61,562 nucleotides of DNA from Streptococcus sp. A12 (GCF_905372335.1 NZ_CAJPOU010000002.1:1-61562), one strand, 5' to 3'; counted from the stretch's first letter, positions 23,647 to 32,328 are shown. A program made the numbers and translations. Notes: generated by a model not told the origin, from the letters alone.

Positions 23647-24396
23647 CTATACACCACCAAAACGTCGATGACGATGGCTGTATTCTTCTATTGCATCATG
23701 CAAGGCTTTTTCTCCAAAGTCAGGCCACATCACATCGGTAAAGTAAAGCTCACTGTAGGCTGCTTGCCAAGGTAAAAAGTTACTTAAGCGAAGCTCGCCA
23801 CTGGTCCGAATAATCAGATCAGGATCTCGCAAGTCCTTGGGTAGACTACTGGTATACAGATAATTGGCAATGATCTCTTCTGAAATATCACCTGGATTCA
23901 AGTGCGCATCGAGGACTTCTTGGGTAATTTGTTTGACTGCTTGGGTCAGTTCCGCCCGTCCTCCATAGTTCAAGGCAAAATTCAAAATCAAGCCTGTATT
24001 GGAGTGGGTTAACGCCTCTGCCTTTTCCAGAGCTTCCAAGGTTTCCTTCGGAAGACGAGAAACTTCGCCAATCATCTGGATTTTCACATTATTTCTATGA
24101 AGTTCTGGAACAAAGCGATCGTAAAATTCAACTGGAAGATTCATGATAAAACTCACTTCTTGTTGAGGACGCGTCCAGTTTTCAGTTGAGAAAGCATAGA
24201 CCGTTAGGGCTCGCACTCCCATCTCCTTGGCTGCGATGGTTACTTCTTGCAGAGCCTCCATGCCAGCCTTGTGGCCAAAAACACGAGGTTGCATCCGTTT
24301 ATTGGCCCAGCGACCGTTCCCATCCATAATGATTCCAATGTGCTTGGGCACTTCTAGGGGAACACTTAATTTTTCTTTCTTTTTAAAACGAAACAT
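23647..24396 (-). CDS. uppS: Undecaprenyl pyrophosphate synthase (cis-prenyltransferase)
   Basis: Cytosolic enzyme that adds eight isopentenyl units to FPP, making the C55 carrier of peptidoglycan and teichoic-acid precursors. The 249-residue protein has IGIIMDGNGRWANKR near residue 20 (Asp binds the allylic diphosphate), VRALTVYAFSTENWTRP, and the C-terminal DPDLIIRTSGELRLSNFLPWQAAYSE signature. It is the first gene of the uppS-cdsA-rseP-proS operon. An extended -10 lies about 35 nt before the ATG. Confidence 0.97.
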   Translation of the reverse strand: MFRFKKKEKLSVPLEVPKHIGIIMDGNGRWANKRMQPRVFGHKAGMEALQEVTIAAKEMGVRALTVYAFSTENWTRPQQEVSFIMNLPVEFYDRFVPELHRNNVKIQMIGEVSRLPKETLEALEKAEALTHSNTGLILNFALNYGGRAELTQAVKQITQEVLDAHLNPGDISEEIIANYLYTSSLPKDLRDPDLIIRTSGELRLSNFLPWQAAYSELYFTDVMWPDFGEKALHDAIEEYSHRHRRFGGV

Positions 24397-24430
24397 GTTT
24401 TTCTACCTATTTCACTGTTTTTATCGCTTC

Positions 24431-24440
24431 ATTATATCAT
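24431..24440 (-). promoter_or_regulatory. Extended -10 promoter of the uppS operon
   Basis: On the minus strand ATGATATAAT contains TGn followed by consensus TATAAT. No clear -35 element. Confidence 0.6.
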
Positions 24441-24497
24441 AAATCCGCTTAAAATGGCAGTCTAGCCCCTTTTCTAGGGGGCATCTAGCTAAAAATG

Positions 24498-24524
24498 AAA
24501 AAAGCGACCTTTTGATCGCTCTTT
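24498..24524 (-). terminator. Terminator of yajC
   Basis: AGCGATC/GGTCGCT stem with a short AAAA loop and a T6 tail on the minus strand, starting near the yajC stop. Confidence 0.75.
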
Positions 24525-24528
24525 CTTA

Positions 24529-24858
24529 TTATTCACCGTCGATGATAGAATCTGAGTCACCAGCGCCTTCAACTGCACCAGCTGTCACTCCTTCTGAAAC
24601 TGGTAAAACTGTTTTAATAGCTGTCAATTCAAATGTGAGGTATACGCCATCCACATCCAAGACAACGGTTTTACGTTCAGTGTCTACTTCATCAACTGTT
24701 CCATACAAACCACCGATGGTAATCACTTCATACCCTTTTTGAAGCTTGTTCAAGCTCTCCATCCGTTTTTGGTATTGTTTCTTTTGGCTACGGCTCATGA
24801 AGAACATCATTCCGACCATTAGCGCAAGCATAAATAGCAAGGTTGTACCACTTTGCAT
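24529..24858 (-). CDS. yajC: Preprotein translocase subunit YajC
   Basis: Small accessory membrane protein of the Sec translocon. The 109-residue protein has an N-terminal transmembrane helix (TLLFMLALMVGMMFFMS), a basic stretch SQKKQYQKR, and a soluble domain with the family motif LQKGYEVITIGGLYGTVDEV. The tail is acidic (EGAGDSDSIIDGE). A good ribosome binding site (AGGAGAAACG) precedes the ATG. It is apparently monocistronic. Confidence 0.93.
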   Translation of the reverse strand: MQSGTTLLFMLALMVGMMFFMSRSQKKQYQKRMESLNKLQKGYEVITIGGLYGTVDEVDTERKTVVLDVDGVYLTFELTAIKTVLPVSEGVTAGAVEGAGDSDSIIDGE

Positions 24859-25004
24859 ACCGTTTCTCCTTTTTAAATCATATATGCTCTACTATAGCAA
24901 ATTTTATAGGTATTTTCAATACGAACCCTTGATTTTCAAAAAAATAAGTCCATGGATGGAGGTGTCCAGCCACTATTCGATCCAGGCAGCTTTTATGGTT
25001 TTTG

Positions 25005-25250
25005 CTAATCGATTGTGATTCCATATTTTTCATGATTTTTATCATACCATTCAATCAACAACATCGCTGTTTGATAGGTAATGTTTTTAATTTTACTGGT
25101 TCCTTTTGTCAAGGTAGCTAGACTCATCTTACTAATATCTGTCTCAGTTGCTACTCTATAACTTGTCACCTTTCCATCCACCATTAATTGAACGACTGCT
25201 TCAACTTTCTTATAATCTTTTGTCGAATAAATATCAATTGGATTTTTCAT
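25005..25250 (-). CDS. Small HTH-like protein of unknown function
   Basis: An 81-residue protein with no recognised family. Residues 25-70 (VTSYRVATETDISKMSLATL, then the KIKNITYQTAMLLIEWYD helix) have the rhythm of an XRE-type helix-turn-helix, as in small phage or plasmid regulators. The gene is AT-rich compared with its neighbours and lies in a low-GC gap between yajC and clpL, suggesting acquisition by transfer. The upstream region contains ATTATATAATATATAA, a likely -10. No ribosome binding site problem is seen (AGGGGATAGGATG). Confidence 0.55.
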   Translation of the reverse strand: MKNPIDIYSTKDYKKVEAVVQLMVDGKVTSYRVATETDISKMSLATLTKGTSKIKNITYQTAMLLIEWYDKNHEKYGITID

Positions 25251-25464
25251 AAAATCATCCTATCCCCTTAAATTTAGTCTTTTATATATTATATAATTTT
25301 TTTGTTCATTTATATGAAAATCTTGCTTACAGACGATTTCCAAGGCATTTTCACGCTGTATTTAACATCAATTCATGAAAAAACATACCTATTTTTTATC
25401 ATTTTTCACTTTCTGGGAAAAAAACGATAAAACTATACCTTATATAATTTTCTTTTGTTGACAT

Positions 25465-25494
25465 AAAAAAGGCTAAGAATTTCTTCTTAGCCTT
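25465..25494 (-). terminator. Terminator of clpL
   Basis: AAGGCTAAGAA and TTCTTAGCCTT form an 11-bp perfect stem with a 4-nt loop and a T6 tail on the minus strand, about 45 nt past the clpL stop. The plus-strand side also ends in T-rich sequence. Confidence 0.88.
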
Positions 25495-25540
25495 CTTTTT
25501 CCAACTGATTTTCTCTCGTTTATGGTGCTAGATGTCCTAG

Positions 25541-27646
25541 TTATTCTTCTGAGTTTGTATTCTCTTTAATAACTAATTCTCCATCTTCCATATCTGCTAG
25601 CAAGTGTTTCGCATCAAGGTAATCCAAGTGGAAGTCGGTCACCTTGTCACGGATTTGTTGTTCAACCACCCGACGGAGTGGACGTACGCCCATAACTTCA
25701 TCATAGCCTTCTTCGGTCATGTATTCTTTGGCAGCATCGCTCACTGTCAAGTCGATATCTTTCTTCGCAAGAGTTTTGTTCACTTCTACTAACATCAAGT
25801 CAACAATCTTAGAAAGGTCTTCCTTGCTCAAGTGTGAGAATTCAATCACAGCGTTGAAACGGTTCAAGAATTCTGGACGGAAGAATGGTTTCAAACGATC
25901 CAAGAGTTCTGGTTTGTCCGCATCTTCTGTCAAGTTGGCTTCGTAACCAAAGCCAGCGTTTGAAGTAGCGATAATTACGGTATTCTTGAAGTTGACGGTG
26001 TTTCCTTGACCGTCTGTCAAACGACCATCATCCAATACTTGAAGGAGAAGGGTGATCACTTGAGGATCCGCCTTTTCAATCTCGTCAAGAAGGACGATAG
26101 AGTATGGATTGCGACGGACGCGTTCTGTCAAGGTATTGTTGTTATCATCGTAACCAACATAACCGGCAGTTGTACCAATCAATTTAGAAACGGCTGTACG
26201 ATCGCTGTATTCTGACATATCCAAACGGATAATAGCATCTTTGGTACCAAACATATCAAGGGCCAATTGTTTAGCCAACTCAGTCTTCCCAACACCAGTA
26301 GGACCTACAAAGAGGAAGCTACCGATTGGGCGGTTTCCTTCATCAAAGCCAGCACGGTTCCGACGAATTGCTTTGGCAACGGCTTCAACAGCCTTGTCTT
26401 GACCGATAACTTTGGTTTGCAAACGGTGACCCATATCTTTCAAGCGTTCGATATCGGTTGCCCCCATTTGTGATACTGGAATACCAGTCATCCGTTCGAC
26501 AGACTCAGCTACGTCATTGACAGTTGCAGTCACCTTGTGATCTTCTGTATGGTTGGCAATTTGTTTTTCCAATTCTTCGATCCGAACTTTTGCATTAAGA
26601 GCTGCTTCGTAATCTTCTTTAGCAGCTGCAGCTTCTTGTTTAGTTTTTTCCGCTTGGATTTCGTGCTCAACCGCATGAACATCTGTCACTGGGTGTTGAG
26701 CTGCCAAGTGAGCAGCTGTCACATCGACCAAGTCAATGGCCTTATCCGGCAAGCTACGTTGTGGAATGTATTGAACAGAATAATCAACTGCTGCTTTCAA
26801 GACTTCATCTGGCAAGACAACATTGTGGTGTTGTTGATACAATTCACGGATTCCTTGGAGGATCTTGAAAGTATCTTCAGCAGATGGAGCATTGACCTTG
26901 ACTTCGTTGAAACGACGGGCAAGGGCAGCATTCTTTAAGATGGTGTTGCGGTATTCATCTTGAGTCGTTGCCCCAATCACGGTCAATTCACCACGTGAAA
27001 GAGCTGGTTTCAAGATATCCGCAAGACCTTTAGAAGCACTATCACCACCGATTGAGCCAGCACCAAGGATTTGGTGAATTTCATCAAAGAAGAGAATGAC
27101 ATTTCCCATGGCTTTGACTTCTTGGATCATATTTTGGATATTTTCTTCAAAGCTACCACGGTATTGCGTACCAGCTTCTAGACCAGAAATATCGATGGAG
27201 ATGATTTCTTTGTTCTTGATGGCTGCTGGAACGTCACCATTCACGATAGCTTGGGCCAAGCCTTCTACAACAGCTGTCTTACCAACACCTGCATCCCCTA
27301 CAAGGACAGGGTTATTCTTGGTACGACGAGACAAGATTTCAGCTGTTTCTTGAATTTCTTTGTTGCGGCCGATGACCGGATCCAATTTTCCTTCACGGGC
27401 TTCTTCAGTCAAGTTGCGGCCGAGCTTCGCAAGGATCCCATCTTGTTTCATACCTTTACCTTGTTGCTGTTGTACTGGCTCACTTCCTTCAGTTGGAAGT
27501 TGACCAGTTTGACGGTAAATGGCGAATTCTTCAGGTGTTACTTCACGACCATTGATCATGTAGTGACGGCTTTCAGAACGAAAACCACCCATGTTTCCCA
27601 TTAGTTGATTGAAAAGATCATCCATATTGTTAAAGTTGTTGTTCAT
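25541..27646 (-). CDS. clpL: Clp ATPase ClpL (heat-shock disaggregase)
   Basis: HSP100-family AAA+ chaperone of Gram-positive bacteria, involved in stress tolerance. It lacks the ClpP-binding role of ClpC/E. It has 701 residues. A short N-terminal region rich in Asn/Met (MDDLFNQLMGNMGGF) comes first. AAA domain 1 follows with Walker A GDAGVGKT near residue 118 and Walker B VILFFDEIHQ, then a short coiled middle region (about 340-400). AAA domain 2 has GPTGVGKT near 450 and IVLLDEIEKA near 520, with a C-terminal D2-small domain. The length and absence of a zinc finger distinguish it from ClpE. A consensus promoter and an unusually long leader precede it. Confidence 0.93.
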   Translation of the reverse strand: MNNNFNNMDDLFNQLMGNMGGFRSESRHYMINGREVTPEEFAIYRQTGQLPTEGSEPVQQQQGKGMKQDGILAKLGRNLTEEAREGKLDPVIGRNKEIQETAEILSRRTKNNPVLVGDAGVGKTAVVEGLAQAIVNGDVPAAIKNKEIISIDISGLEAGTQYRGSFEENIQNMIQEVKAMGNVILFFDEIHQILGAGSIGGDSASKGLADILKPALSRGELTVIGATTQDEYRNTILKNAALARRFNEVKVNAPSAEDTFKILQGIRELYQQHHNVVLPDEVLKAAVDYSVQYIPQRSLPDKAIDLVDVTAAHLAAQHPVTDVHAVEHEIQAEKTKQEAAAAKEDYEAALNAKVRIEELEKQIANHTEDHKVTATVNDVAESVERMTGIPVSQMGATDIERLKDMGHRLQTKVIGQDKAVEAVAKAIRRNRAGFDEGNRPIGSFLFVGPTGVGKTELAKQLALDMFGTKDAIIRLDMSEYSDRTAVSKLIGTTAGYVGYDDNNNTLTERVRRNPYSIVLLDEIEKADPQVITLLLQVLDDGRLTDGQGNTVNFKNTVIIATSNAGFGYEANLTEDADKPELLDRLKPFFRPEFLNRFNAVIEFSHLSKEDLSKIVDLMLVEVNKTLAKKDIDLTVSDAAKEYMTEEGYDEVMGVRPLRRVVEQQIRDKVTDFHLDYLDAKHLLADMEDGELVIKENTNSEE

Positions 27647-27660
27647 ATTGTTTACCTCTA

Positions 27661-27940
27661 ATTTACATAATTTTAATTTGTTCTTGAAAATGAGTAGCTG
27701 ATTTAGCTACTTTAATTCTGTTTACATAATTTTCTTTTGCTTTTAAATGAATAGCCTCGAGGGCTAGAATCTTTCATTTCTTCTTTTATCAATTAGTTTT
27801 CTATATTTTGGAAATAGCATCTCACCATCTCCTTTCCACTATTGATCCTGTAAACTTTTGAGATTTTCTCAACCTCTTTTTGTTTACATAAATTATTATA
27901 AAACAGGATAATTCTTTTGTCAACACTTTTTTACATAATT
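27661..27940. repeat. Four copies of TTTACATAAT(T) around the clpL promoter and leader
   Basis: The 10-11 bp motif occurs at about 27662, 27721, 27883 and 27930, always in the same orientation. Two copies bracket the promoter (just upstream of the -35 and just after the -10) and two lie in the leader near the start codon. A small hairpin GTAGCTGATTTAGCTAC lies at 27694-27710. No CtsR or CIRCE consensus site is visible here. Confidence 0.6.
27895..27923 (-). promoter_or_regulatory. Consensus SigA promoter of clpL
   Basis: On the minus strand TTGACA, exactly 17 nt, TATAAT: both hexamers are perfect consensus. It lies about 250 nt before the start codon, giving a long 5' untranslated leader. 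Confidence 0.85.
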
Positions 27941-28051
27941 TTTTACAAAGACTAAAACGTTCATATTTAGGCGAAAATTAGCGGGTACTCTCTAAACCAA
28001 CAACTATTATACCTGAGCGTTATTGAAATAAAACCTCGATAATGCCACAGC

Positions 28052-28081
28052 CATAGCTTCTCTCAGCTATGTTTTTTTTTG
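28052..28081 (+). terminator. Orphan rightward terminator
   Basis: CATAGC-TTCTCTCA-GCTATG followed by T10. No rightward gene precedes it (clpL diverges at 27646), so it ends a transcript that is not annotated, or shields the HAD gene. Confidence 0.7.
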
Positions 28082-28149
28082 CCTCTGGAAAAGAAACCAT
28101 CCCTTCCGTAACTTCCTAATGATACTGCACATCCTTCCCTCCTAAAATA

Positions 28150-28158
28150 TGGTATACT
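28150..28158 (+). promoter_or_regulatory. Extended -10 promoter of the HAD gene
   Basis: TGGTATACT, TGn plus TATACT, about 20 nt before the start codon. Confidence 0.55.
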
Positions 28159-28177
28159 AAAGAAAAAAGAGGGGCCT

Positions 28178-28998
28178 ATGTCTTCCATTCGTTTAATTGT
28201 CAGTGATATTGACGGAACCATTCTGGACCAGCAGCATCAGGTCGATCCCGACCTCATCGAACTCATCCCCAAGCTCCAAGAAAAAAAGATTCCTTTTATC
28301 TTGGCATCGGCTCGTTCTCCTATCGGGATTGTTCCTATCGCAAGAAGATTGGGCGTCCATCAGGAACCAATCGCTTGCTACAATGGAGCTCTCATCGTCA
28401 AGGGAGAAGAGATTCTATTTGAACACAGCCTGAACAAAGATGAGATCCGCACCTTCCTCCATCGTATGGAAGAACTAGATCCCAGCATTTCGATTAATTG
28501 TTATAGTGGGTCAGTCTGGTTTAACTCCAGAGAGGACCAGTGGACCCAAGTTGAGCTTCGATTACTGGTGAGACGCCACAGATACAACCACTTTCTCAGA
28601 CCCTCTCTGACGATGCTCTCCATCTACATAAATTACTCTTGATCGGCGAGACTCAGAACATTCAAGAACCCTATCAGAAGCTGGATCCACAAGAATTCCC
28701 GCAGACTGCCTTTTACCTTTCAAAAGAAAACTACCTAGAAGTCACCGCCAAGTCCGTCTCAAAAAGAGATGCCGTCCTTGAACTGGCTGCTTATTACCAG
28801 GTCCCTTTGGAACAGGTCATGACCATCGGAGATCACTTCAATGACCTCCCTATAATTCGTCTGGTTGGACTTGGAGTTGCCATGGGAAATGCTCCTGAAG
28901 CAGTCCAAAAGGAAGCTCAAGTTGTCACCAGCAGTAACCAAGAGCACGGCGTAGCAAAAGCAATCCAAGAGTATGTTTTACCACCATCAAACAAATGA
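28178..28998 (+). pseudogene. Cof-type HAD phosphatase, frameshifted
   Basis: Haloacid-dehalogenase phosphatase of the Cof/YidA group acting on small phosphorylated metabolites, about 273 residues when repaired. Motif I is SDIDGTILD (residue 8 onward) and motif II lies around SARSP. Motif III/IV TIGDHFNDLPIIRLVG is present in the second part. The first frame (28178-28642) goes off track after WTQVEL and stops, while the second frame continues ITGETPQIQPLSQTLSDDAL to the stop at 28998. One missing G at about 28555 (GAGCTT instead of GAGGCTT) explains it. It is probably inactive unless this is a sequence error. Confidence 0.8.
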
Positions 28999-29026
28999 CC
29001 TATAAAGTTTCTTCCTTCATGGGTTT

Positions 29027-30079
29027 TTATAACCCTTCTTTCATGGCAAAGTAAGCACGCACTTTTGGTGCGACTTGCGTTCCAAAAAGTTCAATAGCTC
29101 GAAGAACTTGATCATGTGGCATAGAACCAAGTGGTAGGTGCAACATAAAGCGGTCCAATCCTAAATCCTCAATCATACGGATCAACTTTTCTGCTACCTG
29201 GTCCGGATTTCCCACAAACATAGCGCCATTTGGCCCCACTTGCTCAAGATATTGCTCATAACGCAATTCCTGCCAGTGCGGGCGGTCTTTCGAAATCGCA
29301 TCTACCACTTGCTTGGTCGGATGGAAATAATCTTTCACTGCCTGCTCACCATCTTCAGCAATCCACCCCCAAGAATGGGCTCCCACTTTCAGGTCTTTAT
29401 CCGCATGACCGGCTTCGCTCCCAATCTCACGATAAGCTTGAATCAACTTTTTAAAATAACGCGGATTGCCACCGATAATAGCATAGACAATCGGCAACCC
29501 CGCCTGAGCAATCTTCACTGTTGATTCGACATGACCTCCTGTCGCCACCCACAATGGCAATTTGTCCTGAACTGGACGAGGATAGACTTCTTTTCCAGCA
29601 ATGCTTTGGGTCAATTGACCTTGCCAGTCTATCTTGGTCTTTTCATTGACTAACTGGAGCATGTCTAATTTCTCATCAAAGAGAGCTTCATAGTCTTTCA
29701 AGTCATAGCCAAACAGTGGGAAAGACTCGGTAAATGAACCACGCCCAGCCATAATCTCTGCCCGTCCATTTGACAAGGCATCGATGGTGGCATATTGTTG
29801 GAACAAACGAATCGGGTCCATGCTTGAGAGTATGCTGACTGCACTGGTCAAACGAATCTTCTTGGTATTGACTGCCCCAGCTGCAAGAACAATCTCTGGC
29901 GCCGATACCGCAAAGTCCTCCCGATGATGCTCCCCAATCCCGTACACATCCAAACCAACCTTATCAGCCAGCTCAATTTCTGCCACCAACTGACGAATGC
30001 GTTCATCATGACTGTAAATCTGTCCAGTCGCTTCTAGAGCTGTTGTTTCACCAAATGTTGAAATCCCTAATTCTACCAT
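29027..30079 (-). CDS. LLM class flavin-dependent oxidoreductase
   Basis: A 350-residue cytosolic protein of the bacterial luciferase-like monooxygenase fold (TIM barrel, FMN or F420-type flavin). Family features are YSHDERIRQLVAEIELADKVGLDVYGIGEHHREDF near residue 22 and the SNGRAEIMAGRGSFTESFPLFG segment near 105. PLWVATGGHVESTVKIAQAGLPIVYAIIGG is near 175. The substrate is unknown. It is monocistronic, with a promoter overlapped by the ACTAATTAGT palindrome, suggesting control by a MarR- or TetR-type repressor. Confidence 0.85.
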   Translation of the reverse strand: MVELGISTFGETTALEATGQIYSHDERIRQLVAEIELADKVGLDVYGIGEHHREDFAVSAPEIVLAAGAVNTKKIRLTSAVSILSSMDPIRLFQQYATIDALSNGRAEIMAGRGSFTESFPLFGYDLKDYEALFDEKLDMLQLVNEKTKIDWQGQLTQSIAGKEVYPRPVQDKLPLWVATGGHVESTVKIAQAGLPIVYAIIGGNPRYFKKLIQAYREIGSEAGHADKDLKVGAHSWGWIAEDGEQAVKDYFHPTKQVVDAISKDRPHWQELRYEQYLEQVGPNGAMFVGNPDQVAEKLIRMIEDLGLDRFMLHLPLGSMPHDQVLRAIELFGTQVAPKVRAYFAMKEGL

Positions 30080-30114
30080 ACTGATTTCCTCGTTTCATTA
30101 TTAGTTATTTTGGA

Positions 30115-30143
30115 ATTTTATCACTAATTAGTTATAATTACAA
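30115..30143 (-). promoter_or_regulatory. Promoter of the LLM gene with palindromic operator
   Basis: On the minus strand TTGTAA, 17 nt, TAAAAT. The spacer contains the perfect palindrome ACTAATTAGT (30123-30132), and a related half AACTAATAA lies downstream. Confidence 0.55.
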
Positions 30144-30159
30144 CGAATTTGCTTATTAA

Positions 30160-30185
30160 AAAAAAGTCTAGATGAACTAGACTTT
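30160..30185 (-). terminator. Terminator of glmS
   Basis: AAAGTCTAG and CTAGACTTT form a 9-bp stem with a 5-nt loop and a T tail on the minus strand, about 7 nt past the stop. Confidence 0.85.
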
Positions 30186-30191
30186 CTTAGA

Positions 30192-32000
30192 TTATTCTAC
30201 TGTTACGGATTTAGCAAGGTTACGTGGTTTGTCGACATCGAGTCCACGGTGTAGGGTTGCAAAGTAAGCGACTAGTTGCGTTGGTACGACCATTGAGATT
30301 GGTGAGAGGTAAGGGTGAACGGTCGTAAGAACGATATCGTCTGTATCTTTGGCAACATTTTCTTCTGCGATGGTGAGGACCTTAGCACCACGCGCTGCCA
30401 CTTCTTGGATATTTCCGCGAGTATGGTTGGCAAGAATTGGGTCAGACATGAGGGACAAAACAGGTGTTCCATCCTCAATCAAGGCAATGGTTCCGTGCTT
30501 GAGCTCTCCGGCCGCAAAACCTTCACATTGGATGTAAGAAATCTCTTTGAGCTTGAGACTGGCTTCCATGGCTACATAATAATCTTGACCACGTCCGATA
30601 TAAAAGGCGTTGCGTGTTGTTTCAAGGAGGTCACGAACTTTAGCATCAATCAATTCTTTTTCTGAAAGGGTTGATTCGATAGATTGAGCCACGATAGACA
30701 ATTCATGAACCAAGTCAAAAGCTTTGGCTTTTTCGTTGCCATTTGCTTCACCAACCGCTTTTGCAAGGAAGGCAAGAGCTGCGATTTGAGCTGTATAAGC
30801 CTTAGTTGATGCTACGGCAATTTCAGGACCTGCATGAAGCAACATAGTATGGTTGGCTTCACGTGAAAGGGTCGATCCTGGCACGTTTGTCACTGTCAAA
30901 CTTGGGATTCCCATTTCATTGGCCTTAACCAAAACCTGACGGCTATCAGCTGTTTCACCAGATTGGCTGATAAAGATGAAGAGTGGTTTCTTGCTAAGTA
31001 GTGGCATACCATATCCCCACTCAGAAGAGATACCCAGTTCAACTGGTGTATCCGTCAATTCTTCCAACATTTTCTTAGAAGCAAATCCTGCATGGTAAGA
31101 AGTTCCAGCAGCAAGAATGTAGATGCGGTCTGCGTCTTGAACAGCCTTGATGATGGCTGGGTCAACTACTACTTGACCAGCTTCATCTGTGTAGGCTTGG
31201 ATCAACTTACGCATTACCGTTGGTTGCTCATCAATTTCCTTGAGCATATAGTAAGGATAAGTCCCCTTACCGATATCAGACAAGTCAAGCTCAGCAGTAT
31301 AGCTAGCACGCTCACGGCTGTTGCCATCGTAGTCTTGCACTTCAACGCTATCAGCTTTCACAATCACCAACTCTTGGTCATGGATTTCCATGTATTGGTT
31401 GGTTTCACGAATCATAGCCATGGCGTCTGAGCAGACCATGTTATAGCCTTCTCCAAGACCAATCAAAAGTGGTGATTTATTCTTAGCCACGTAGATGACA
31501 TCTGGATTTTCAGAGTCAATCAAGGCAAAGGCATAAGATCCACGGATGATGTGAAGGGCTTTTTTGAAAGCTTCAAGAACTGACAACCCGTCTTCTTCCG
31601 CAAATTTTCCAATCAAGTGCACTGCGATTTCAGTATCCGTTTGTCCCTTGAAGTGGTGACCTGCCAGGTATTCTTCTTTGATTTCGAGATAGTTTTCAAT
31701 CACACCATTGTGCACCAAGACAAAACGTCCTGTCTCAGAGCGGTGTGGGTGAGCATTATCTTCTGTTGGTTTCCCGTGAGTGGCCCAACGAGTATGTCCG
31801 ATACCAGTTGTTCCCTCAACACCAGCCGTTTTAGCAGACAATTCCGCAATACGACCAACCGCTTTCACCAAATGGTTTTCAGCACCACCTAGGACAAAAA
31901 TCCCCGCAGAATCATAACCACGGTATTCGAGCTTTTCAAGCCCTTGAATCAAAATATCCGTTGCATTTGTATTTCCAACAACACCAACAATTCCACACAT
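30192..32000 (-). CDS. glmS: Glutamine-fructose-6-phosphate aminotransferase
   Basis: First committed step to UDP-GlcNAc: converts fructose-6-phosphate and glutamine to glucosamine-6-phosphate. The 602-residue protein has an N-terminal class II glutaminase domain (Cys2 nucleophile in MCGIVGVVG; GHTRWATHG near residue 70). Two SIS sugar-isomerase domains follow (ILAAGTSYHAGFASKKM, GRGQDYYVAMEASLKLKEISYI). The C-terminus KPRNLAKSVTVE is family-typical. No glmS ribozyme is seen. Instead two NagR-like operator sites bracket a consensus promoter, so control by GlcN6P through NagR is likely. Confidence 0.97.
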   Translation of the reverse strand: MCGIVGVVGNTNATDILIQGLEKLEYRGYDSAGIFVLGGAENHLVKAVGRIAELSAKTAGVEGTTGIGHTRWATHGKPTEDNAHPHRSETGRFVLVHNGVIENYLEIKEEYLAGHHFKGQTDTEIAVHLIGKFAEEDGLSVLEAFKKALHIIRGSYAFALIDSENPDVIYVAKNKSPLLIGLGEGYNMVCSDAMAMIRETNQYMEIHDQELVIVKADSVEVQDYDGNSRERASYTAELDLSDIGKGTYPYYMLKEIDEQPTVMRKLIQAYTDEAGQVVVDPAIIKAVQDADRIYILAAGTSYHAGFASKKMLEELTDTPVELGISSEWGYGMPLLSKKPLFIFISQSGETADSRQVLVKANEMGIPSLTVTNVPGSTLSREANHTMLLHAGPEIAVASTKAYTAQIAALAFLAKAVGEANGNEKAKAFDLVHELSIVAQSIESTLSEKELIDAKVRDLLETTRNAFYIGRGQDYYVAMEASLKLKEISYIQCEGFAAGELKHGTIALIEDGTPVLSLMSDPILANHTRGNIQEVAARGAKVLTIAEENVAKDTDDIVLTTVHPYLSPISMVVPTQLVAYFATLHRGLDVDKPRNLAKSVTVE

Positions 32001-32104
32001 AGTTTTTACGACACAGACTAGCTGTGCTTTCTCCTTCTATAAACATGAAAGAAAATAAGTATCTCTACTTCATTTTCCTTTTTTTTTTCGTAGCCAATCT
32101 ATAA

Positions 32105-32120
32105 AATTGGTCTAGTCTGA
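32105..32120. promoter_or_regulatory. NagR-like operator site, downstream
   Basis: AATTGGTCTAGTCTGA, sharing AATTGGTCTAGT with the upstream copy. The ATTGGTCTAG half matches the GntR-type NagR site recalled for streptococcal amino-sugar genes. It lies in the leader of glmS. Confidence 0.5.
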
Positions 32121-32147
32121 TTCGATAGAAAAATCATCAGCGGAGTC

Positions 32148-32176
32148 AGTATACAATGCTTTTTCCTGTTTGTCAA
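32148..32176 (-). promoter_or_regulatory. SigA promoter of glmS
   Basis: On the minus strand consensus TTGACA, 17 nt and TATACT, about 148 nt before the start codon. Confidence 0.8.
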
Positions 32177-32192
32177 CCTTCAAAATATCAAA

Positions 32193-32208
32193 AATTGGTC
32201 TAGTTAAG
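32193..32208. promoter_or_regulatory. NagR-like operator site, upstream
   Basis: AAATTGGTCTAGTTAA is the second copy of the motif, about 20 bp upstream of the -35 box. Confidence 0.5.
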
Positions 32209-32218
32209 GGGGGTTAAG

Positions 32219-32249
32219 AAAAACCTATCAACTTTTTTAGTGATAGGTT
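32219..32249 (-). terminator. Terminator of the ABC transporter operon
   Basis: AACCTATCA and TGATAGGTT form a 9-bp stem with a 10-nt loop, followed by TTTCTT on the minus strand. Confidence 0.75.
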
Positions 32250-32328
32250 AGGATGATTGGCTTATTTTAAGATCGTCATTGATGCCAACTGATCTAAATG
32301 CGTATCGAGTAATTGTATAAGTTTCACT

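Noticed and set aside
32001..32328. glmS ribozyme in the glmS leader
   Set aside because: No ribozyme core sequence or pseudoknot arms are visible; operator-like sites and a normal promoter explain the control.
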